A stretch of 64,000 nt of DNA from Anodontia alba (Eukaryota; Mollusca; Bivalvia; Lucinida; Lucinidae). The notes under the pieces are model-generated. The model did no database searches. It had not been told where the DNA came from and worked only from the letters and a program-made list of their open reading frames with translations. The stretch covers positions 4,644,056 through 4,708,055 of the forward strand of contig OZ024825.1 in the NCBI GenBank assembly GCA_964016985.1, given 5' to 3'. Below are positions 39,505-64,000 of the stretch, one piece after another. The translations under genes and the position numbers were made by a program. How positions within the stretch are numbered: the stretch's first letter is position 1; each line of letters starts with the position of its first letter.

Positions 39505-40450
39505 TTTAGCTCGCCCGAACAACGTTCATGGAGAGCTATTGTACTACACTCGGCGGCGGCGTCGGCGTCGGCGTTGGCGTTGGCGTCGGCGTCCACAAAT
39601 GTTTTAAAGTTCTCGTTAAAGTTTTAAGACCTCATTATTTCCTAACCTTATAACTGATTTGATTCATCTTTGGTATGATGATACATATTGGTCCAAAATT
39701 TTACACAGTACCATCACCACCAACCGCCCCCTCCACCCCCCCCCCCCGCCCCCCCCCCCCTCCCCGTTCCCCTCCTACGTCAGGTCAAGGTCAAGGTCAC
39801 GGATAGAATTTTCATGTTAAAATTTTACGCCAAAGTTTTTAGGATCTCATTACTTCTAAACCAAATGATGGATTTAGTTCCTATTTGGTATCATGATAGA
39901 TACTGGTCAAAAGTTTTATCAGCACAATTAGCACTCATGACCGTGACCTTAAGGTCGAGGTCACAGACTTAAAATTTAAATGTTAAAGTTTTTGTTAAAG
40001 CTTTAAGTCCTCATTATTTCCTAACCTAATCACCGATTAGATTCATCTTTTGTATGATGATACATATTGGTCCAAACTTTTGCGCAGTGCCATCCTACCT
40101 CCTAGGTCAGGTCAAGGTCACGGACAAAGGACCTTGACTTTTTAGGATCTCATTACTTCTCAACCAAATAATGGATTTAGTTCCTATTTGGTATCATGAT
40201 AGATACTGGTCAAAAGTTTTTAGCACCATCAACACTCATGACCGTGACCTTGTGGTCGAGGTCACAGACTTGGAATTTAAATGTTAAAGTTTTCGTTAAA
40301 GATTTTTAAAACCTCATTATTTCCTAACCTTATCACCGATTAGATTCATCTTTGGTATTATGATACATATTGGTCAAAAATTTGCCCAGTTCCATCCCCA
40401 TCCCCTAGTACATGTTAAGGTCCAGGTCACAGTCTCTTCAAAAATTTTCA
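39505..40450. repeat. 'TAGCTCGCCCGAACAACG' repeat: tandem array, left part
   Basis: Starts TTTAGCTCGCCCGAAC and a GGCGTC/GGCGTTGGC minisatellite (39550-39592). Four or five diverged units of about 200-300 bp follow, each with 'cctcattatttcctaacc', 'tttggtatgatgatacatattggtc' and 'gtcaaggtcac'. It includes a C-rich tract (39725-39766). Confidence 0.75.
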
Positions 40451-40454
40451 TTTT

Positions 40455-41001
40455 AAATTGACGATATGTTTTTGGCTTGGCCCGCCGTGGTTCAACTATT
40501 GGTTTTCATTTACTCTGGCATACATTAGAATCACCCATCAATACTCGTCTTTGTTTATCATTGTGATTAATTTGACTTTTATGTTTTTGCTTTGATGCAT
40601 TGACTGAGTTGGGAGCCTTTATGCGAACCGAGTTTTTATGTATTTCTGTATTAAGAGTAGCATCGGGACCCAGGGTAAAGTTAGTTAGCTGTAAAAGTGC
40701 TTTAAACCCCACGTTCTAAGGCGGTGGTCCCGGTGTTAGTCTTACTCTTTGTTGCTTTGTGGTTTATTCTACGAGGCAATTTGTTTTATGTCTTACCTTC
40801 CGTTATTTTGTTCTTGTTTTTTCAGTCCTTTCAGCATTACGATTACCTCACTTGGGAAAGAGAGAGCTGATTATAGTGCTTTTCGAACGTTTGTTCGATT
40901 TGCGCTTGTTTGGTTTTGTTTGTTTCCTCTTCCTCTTGATGTCTGGAAAGGGCTGCGGTTTGTGATTGTGGCACTCCCTGGACTTTTCTCTTACCTTTTT
41001 T
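40455..41001. mobile_element. RepA copy nested in the tandem array
   Basis: Begins 'gacgatatg..ggcttggcccgcc' and ends CTTTTCTCTTACC(T)n. The interrupted array resumes immediately after, at 41002. Confidence 0.8.
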
Positions 41002-41330
41002 GTGTCAGAGTTTTTATGACCTCATTACTGCTAAATCAAATGATGGATTTGGTTTATATTTGGTATCATGATATATACTGGTCCAAAGTTTTCATCAGCA
41101 CCATCAGCTTTCATGACCTTGACCTTGAGGTCGAGGTCACAGACTTAAAAGTTTTAGTTTAAGTTTTTAAGACCTCATTATTTTCTACCTTAGCACCGAT
41201 TTGATTCATCTTTGGTTTGATGAAACTTTTGCGCAGTGCAATCCCCCTCCCTGCCCCCCCCCCCCCCCACCCCCGCGCAAGGACATGTCAAAACCAAGGT
41301 CACGGACTTAGAATTTTGCAGAAACAAAAT
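41002..41330. repeat. Tandem array, right part
   Basis: 'gacctcattactgctaaatc', 'tttggtatcatgatatatactggtc' and 'aggtcgaggtcac' continue the array broken at about 40455. C-rich tract at 41252-41275. Confidence 0.75.
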
Positions 41331-41504
41331 GTGCAATATCAGACGAGTTATCCTGTCTGGCGAAAGGTCTTGTTTATTTCCTTGCCAACTTAGGATTGCG
41401 TCTGGAACATTTAGGACCTGGAGAAACGAAGGCTTGCTAACTGACGAATTTGCGAGTAAAACTTGTTAAAGCACCCTTCCCCACCCCTTCCCCGCCCCAC
41501 TCCA

Positions 41505-41700
41505 GCATTTTTTCTACTGACCGTTCCAAGGCGGTTCCTGTGCTGCAGTTCTTCTTTGTAGTGCGTCTGTGGTTTCATATGTTGCGTTTGTTTTGTACTT
41601 ATATGTTTCCTCATTGGTCCTTTTTTTTTTTTTTTTTTTTGATGCCTCGGGAGGGTTGTGCTTCGTGATTGTGGCATTTCCTAGGTATCTTCACATATCT
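41505..41700. repeat. RepB copy
   Basis: CTACTGACCGTTCCAAGGCG to CGTGATTGTGGCATTTCC, with a T22 tract. Confidence 0.65.
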
Positions 41701-42680
41701 ATTTTTACTGTTTAGTTCGTAGTAATGGACACAAGTCTCATCCGAGTTCTAACCTCACGACATTCTGACTAACGATCTAGGCATTTATGGTAATTCAGCA
41801 GCGTTAGTGCTGATAATGGCAGATGCTGAATGAAAACTTAATCAAAGCTCTAGATAAGGCATTTCTTTTCAGCGCGGAAACTAAGTAGCTTCTCCTGCAT
41901 ACCCACAAAATAGTTTTAATGAAGAATAAATAAAACTTTATCAGAATACTCATAGATTTCAATCAGAACATATTGATATTTTCTTACATCTAAACAAAAA
42001 AACATTTTGTGAAAACGCAAACGAACACACGTACGTTTTCGAGGAAAATAAGAAAAAAATATGTGTTTAGATACTCCTCTTATCAAGAGCTCCGCTAACA
42101 CTAAATAGTTTTTCTCAGTAAAGAGCCTGGCAGAAACACCGGTCTTGTACATCAGCATAAGTAAACTAAGTTTTTGGAAAATGAAACTGGAATAATCTAA
42201 AATAAAACAACTAACTGCGATCTTTTGTTATATAGCTTATACCATAGTGCAGATTATATTTCATTTCCTTTGGGATCATTGGGTCCATTGTGGTATATTT
42301 GAAAATGAAGTTCTGCTCATGTATCCGCTAGAGGGCGTAAGCAGTGTTGCAAACTTCATTACTGCTTATGAAGAGTCTCAATAAAACCGATATCACATTT
42401 TCTAATCCGTAGTGTGTTCTTTGTTTCCAAAGGCAATCTTTTTGACATTTATTATTCAGTAGCCGCTATCACTATTTCCTGGAACTGGAATCATAGGTTA
42501 TGTTTACTGCTGATTATTCAATGTTTCCCCTAAGAGAGGCGGCGGAATTAGCCAGGGGACTATGAAAATGCATGGTTTCCTACGCCAATACTAAGACTGG
42601 GGCCTAAAATTCCCAGGTCAGGCTGGTAAATTTACATCAATTTGATATAATATTTCTAGCCATATCGAATTCCTTTCACT
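41701..42680. other. Unassigned intergenic spacer
   Basis: A decayed hairpin with 'catttcttttcagcgcggaaac' is near 41860-42090. No gene recognised. Confidence 0.35.
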
Positions 42681-42809
42681 GGTTTGAAACGTCAGTCTGA
42701 TTCTCTTATGTGGGAAATTTTTAATGGTCATATCCGCATGGTTATCCCACTGTGCAGGCTGAATCTGAATCTTCGTTGAGAGCACATGTCTTAACACATT
42801 GTAGTTGGG

Positions 42810-43018
42810 AGACCCGTAAAAGGGTACTTGGCAAACAGTGCAGACCCAGACCAGACGCCGCAGAACGCGGCGTCTGATCAGGGTCTCCACTGTTTGCAAA
42901 TAGTTTAGCCATTTTTCTCTAGGAATATTTAAATCTCATAGCCGGACGTACCTAAAATTGAAATTGGACTCTTCTAGTATATAGTGTGGGAGAGTCTATT
43001 CAGTGTACAATGGGTTAA
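42810..43018. repeat. PAL-GTTTGC long form, well preserved
   Basis: GGCAAACAGTGCAGACCC arm, stem GACGCCGCAG-AACGCGGCGTC, then TCTCCACTGTTTGCAAATAG and the 3' flank to AATGGGTTAAAG. Confidence 0.75.
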
Positions 43019-43141
43019 AGAAACATTTTCTGATGATACGATTCTCTTATCTAGATACACCTCTTATCTGGAAATACCTTCCCTCTTATCTGGAGCGGAG
43101 CACAATGCGCAAATGTGCAGGCTGATCTGACCTGCTCCACC

Positions 43142-43218
43142 CCAATAAACACACAACTTCGTACAAACATTGTTCCGATGTCGCTGCCACGTTGTTACAA
43201 TGTTGTGTTTGCTGGGAT
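43142..43218. repeat. ACGT hairpin MITE, diverged
   Basis: AATAAACACACAACTTCG and ATGTTGTGTTTGCTGGG ends, central GATGTCGCTGCCACGTTG. Confidence 0.55.
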
Positions 43219-43665
43219 TCTCCATATAAGTGATAAGGATAACTTTCTCATTTTCTTGTTCATATGGGAGCAATTCTAGACAAGCCATTTGACAACGTGG
43301 CGTTTCATCTAAAAACTGCTGACTGAATGGGTGCAGCCACTGAACAACCCACACATTTTGGATCAGTTTGGTCTGAGTCTACAACTCTCGCTCAGGAATT
43401 TTCTGGAAACTGTTAAAGGCAGTACAATTGCAGCAGATAACATTTTTGATTTCAAAGAAGATAAGGCTTGGCGGACGATTCAGATGAAATGCCAAGGTAA
43501 AAGGTAAATTTTCTCTAAAATGAGTCTAAGATCAACAGTAAAAGATATAAAAAGCTTGCTTTGCGCAAAAGGAGCTATTAAGTATCTTTCATTCAAGTGG
43601 CTCATCCACAGTATACTTTGATGTGGATCTGATTGTAACAGTTCCTGAGTTCTCTTATTTACTTT

Positions 43666-43960
43666 GCCGGCCTCGGTGGCTCAGATGGATGCGGGTCCGA
43701 CTGGTGATCAGGAGGTTGCGGGTTCGACTCCCCGCCGGGTCGGCAACATTCTTTCGTGGAGATTGATCATATAATATTTTTGGTCATTCTCTCTCTTCCG
43801 TTGATTCAAGAAGGGCAGTTGTCAGTTTCTGGTGAAAGAATGTGCACAATACTAGTTAACCCCTTAGAGGACTAAGCATGCCGTGTAAAAGTGTTGTTAG
43901 GTAAACTGACCTCGCTAGACATGGGTTGACTGGGCCTTAAAACCTTAAAACAAACACAAA
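43666..43960 (+). mobile_element. tRNA-derived SINE, copy 2 (best preserved)
   Basis: Box A TGGCTCAGATG (43677) and box B GTTCGACTC (43722) both fit the RNA polymerase III consensus. The head can fold a T-arm (GCGGG-TTCGACT-CCCGC). The 3' end is AACCTTAAAACAAACACAAA. Confidence 0.9.
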
Positions 43961-44190
43961 CGAATTCAGTAACAATTTCCAAAGATATAACAAGTTATTA
44001 TAGTATTTTTATTTAGCATGACTCATATAATAATCATTACACAATATTGCACAAACTAGATTTCACATTACCCGGTATAAAAACATCTACGCATTTTGAA
44101 ATATAATTATATCAAAGAAAAGTCAATAATTGTAACACTAGATAACCTCAGTTTAAAACATGATGTCAATATCTAAGCCTTGAAAGACAT
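43961..44190. other. AT-rich spacer
   Basis: Nothing recognised. Confidence 0.3.
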
Positions 44191-44194
44191 GAAA

Positions 44195-44393
44195 TGAGCC
44201 GCAATGTGAGAAAATGTACCTTCTGGCATGTGTGCCCAAAATCAGCGTGCGCATCTGCGCACTCTGATCAAAGTCTCCGTTGTCCGCATGAAGAAACTTT
44301 GTATTCTTGGCTATCTAAAATGAGTCTAGTGAATAACTGATTAGACTTCGCGCAAATGTCGGAGGGTACGTTTTCTTACGTTGAGGCTCAAAT
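44195..44393. mobile_element. TCAG-MITE
   Basis: GAGAAAATGTACCTTCTGGC and GGGTACGTTTTCTTACGTTG are clear inverted ends. The right half is shortened. Confidence 0.7.
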
Positions 44394-44498
44394 ACTTAAC
44401 CCTTGTCATGCTGAATAAATTAAGATGCCACGCCCGCTTCTAATTTTCAGCCAATCAAATTGCTTGATCCGGATTGTTGATATAAATCCATATAGTTA

Positions 44499-44575
44499 AT
44501 GGCAAACAATGCAGATCCAGATCAGTTGGCTTCTTCAGAAGCCAACTGATCTGGATCTACACTGTTTGCAAAGGC
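44499..44575. repeat. PAL-GTTTGC hairpin, AGTTGGCTTC core
   Basis: GGCAAACAATGCAGATCC, then GATCAGTTGGCTTC-TT-CAGAAGCCAACTGATC, then GGATCTACACTGTTTGC. Same core at 50508-50582 and 61378-61448. Confidence 0.8.
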
Positions 44576-44611
44576 AGGCTACATCCGTGTTTAGCATGAC
44601 AAGGGCTAATA

Positions 44612-44850
44612 ACATACGCCCCAACATGAGACAATGTACAAATGTACCTTATAACATGCACACAGTGAGGACTCACTTCAGCCTGTACATCTGCGAAACC
44701 TGATCAGAATCTTTGCTGCCTGGCTGAAAAAAAGCCTTGGACCAGTGGCTATCCTGAGTGCACAGCACAGACTGCGAGATGTGCAGGCTGATCAGTCTTC
44801 TCTGGGTGTCATTGTTACAATGCATAGTTACTCATGTTTGCCTCACAATG
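44612..44850. mobile_element. TCAG-MITE, diverged
   Basis: 'gagacaatgtacaaatgtacctt' end, 'cagcctgtacatctgcg' and 'ggctatcctgagtgcacag' blocks. Confidence 0.55.
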
Positions 44851-44984
44851 AGAACAATTTATTGGTTGTTATGACTACCAAAATATTAGTTACTACCTAC
44901 AAAAATATAACTTTGATAAAAAGTTATGAATAAAAAATGTTGAAAAAGCAGTTACGTTCCACAGAGATCCAGATGAACAGTTTG

Positions 44985-45120
44985 CTTTGTTCGTGCGTCG
45001 GTGGTTTCATATGTGGCGTTTGTTTTGTCACTGTTCGTTCCACATCTCTCTTTCTTTTAGTGCCGCGGGAAGGCTATCTTCGTGATTGTGATTATGGAAT
45101 TACCTGGGTATCTTAAATTC
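44985..45120. repeat. RepB 3' fragment
   Basis: 'gtgcgtcggtggtttcatatg' to GTGATTGTGATTATGGAATT, 5' truncated. Confidence 0.6.
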
Positions 45121-45434
45121 ACTTATATTTTTGTTGTAAAAGAAATAAATGCATAGGGTAAGAATATATAGGATTTTATAGTTTAAACGTCCCCCTGCCT
45201 ATTTGTTAATTTCATATTTTCATCGCCTGTGCACTTTCATCGGTGCTTTATTAACGGTTAACATCATAGAGCAGCTTGTATCATTGCAGTCTTCACAGTG
45301 CCTTTCCCCTCTGTTAATTCATTCTGTAAGAGGACAAGAAAGGCCTGATCAGACTGCACCCATAGACATGAAGATACCTTGTATTTGGTATAGCCCACAT
45401 ACCATAGTTATCCTATTTATACAGACAGAAGGAC

Positions 45435-45620
45435 TTGAACAAACAGTGTAGACATTGATCAGACACAGCAAAATGTCCACGGTCTGCACTGTTTGCCACA
45501 TAACCTAATTTTTAGATACATCACCTGGTAGCCTAATTGACTTGTTGAAATTTTAGGACAATGAAATGTAAAAGGTTGCCTTTAAGTATGGTAATAAGTT
45601 AATGTGCCCAAATATAAAGA
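45435..45620. repeat. PAL-GTTTGC / TACCGTA MITE copy
   Basis: ACAAACAGTGTAGACATTGA..GTCTGCACTGTTTGCC followed by 'acctggtagcctaattgacttgttgaaattttagga'. Lies just downstream of gene C's stop codon. Confidence 0.5.
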
Positions 45621-45702
45621 ATAAATACAGTAGTAGCAACAAGAAGGGTTAGATCTAGTGATGACACTAAAGAGAATAATGTTAGTTAAACAGAACTAAA
45701 TG

Positions 45703-63773
<18,071 letters not shown>

Positions 63774-63794
63774 CTTGACCTGACTGACTGATGA

Positions 63795-63810
63795 CCTGAA
63801 GTAAAAAAAT
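63795..63810 (-). other. Probable 3' splice site upstream of gene C start codon
   Basis: On the minus strand a TATTTTTTTACTTCAG tract ends at 63796, 22 nt before the ATG. This suggests that a noncoding first exon lies beyond the window's right edge. Confidence 0.55.
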
Positions 63811-63857
63811 ATAAAACACGCTGTCGATACGGCTCGAACGATACGGTACTTGTTAGA

Positions 63858-63966
63858 TCCCAGTAAGCATTCTTTATAAATCTATAGCGGGCCGTTATCG
63901 GCCCGTCAGGGTAGCTGACGGGCCGATAACGGCCCGCTATAGATTTATAAAGAATGCTAGCTGGGA
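63858..63966. mobile_element. TATAGCGG hairpin MITE, nearly perfect
   Basis: Ends ATCCCAGTAAGCATTC and GAATGCTAGCTGGGAT. A GC-rich stem of about 45 bp closes on GTCAGGGTAGCTGAC. About 85 bp upstream of gene C's start codon. Confidence 0.93.
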
Positions 63967-64000
63967 TTTGGCTTTGTGCAAAGCAAATAAATGAAATCGA

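Noticed and set aside
43666..43745. Possible functional tRNA gene
   Set aside because: Boxes A and B are present, but the head does not form a complete cloverleaf, is followed by a SINE body and is repeated at 31838 and 57122.

Overview
The window is eukaryotic, repeat-dense DNA from an animal. Genes are split by long introns with GT..AG junctions, and the sequence is packed with short palindromic DNA elements, tRNA-derived SINEs, degenerate mariner transposases and microsatellites. The repeat styles and the calumenin-like protein fit a mollusc, most likely a bivalve. That placement is inference, because no species-diagnostic gene is present.

Three protein-coding genes can be assembled by joining exons in frame. 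Gene A (+, 5752-18894, six coding exons, 483 aa) and gene B (+, 24170-37035, five coding exons, 806 aa) lie head to tail. They share one design: a short signal-peptide exon, a cysteine-containing ectodomain exon, a Ser/Thr-rich mucin-like stalk, a 76-nt transmembrane exon, and a large last exon coding a tyrosine- and serine-rich cytoplasmic tail. Intron phases also match (1,1,...,1,2). I read them as an ancient tandem pair of orphan type I membrane receptors or mucins. Gene C (-, 63773-45703, five coding exons, 317 aa) is a complete calumenin-like CREC-family protein with six EF-hands and a C-terminal RDEL retention signal. An acceptor-like site just upstream of its start codon suggests an untranslated first exon beyond the window.

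Region by region: 1-5.7 kb holds a foldback element, GATATC-rich arrays and a LINE 3' fragment. 5.7-18.9 kb is gene A, with a nearly full-length mariner in its second intron and many MITEs. 18.9-24.2 kb is intergenic repeats including a mariner relic. 24.2-37.0 kb is gene B, with another mariner relic, a SINE and a locally duplicated intron. 37-45.7 kb is intergenic repeats, including a tandem array split by a retroposon. 45.7-63.8 kb is gene C, whose introns contain many retroposon-like copies, a Ty3/gypsy reverse transcriptase fragment, a SINE, and a palindromic MITE interrupted by a deleted mariner.

Repeat family names used below (my labels): PAL-GTTTGC (hairpins ending in CACTGTTTGC); TCAG-MITE (about 200 bp, ends in GTACCTT/AAGGTACGTTTTCT); CGCCTC-MITE (about 280 bp, ends CATTACGAAAACA); TATAGCGG hairpin (about 105 bp); ACGT hairpin; TTCAGAAGGGG MITE; TCGAAC MITE; GACATTTCATGC hairpin; RepA and RepB (two related retroposon-like families).
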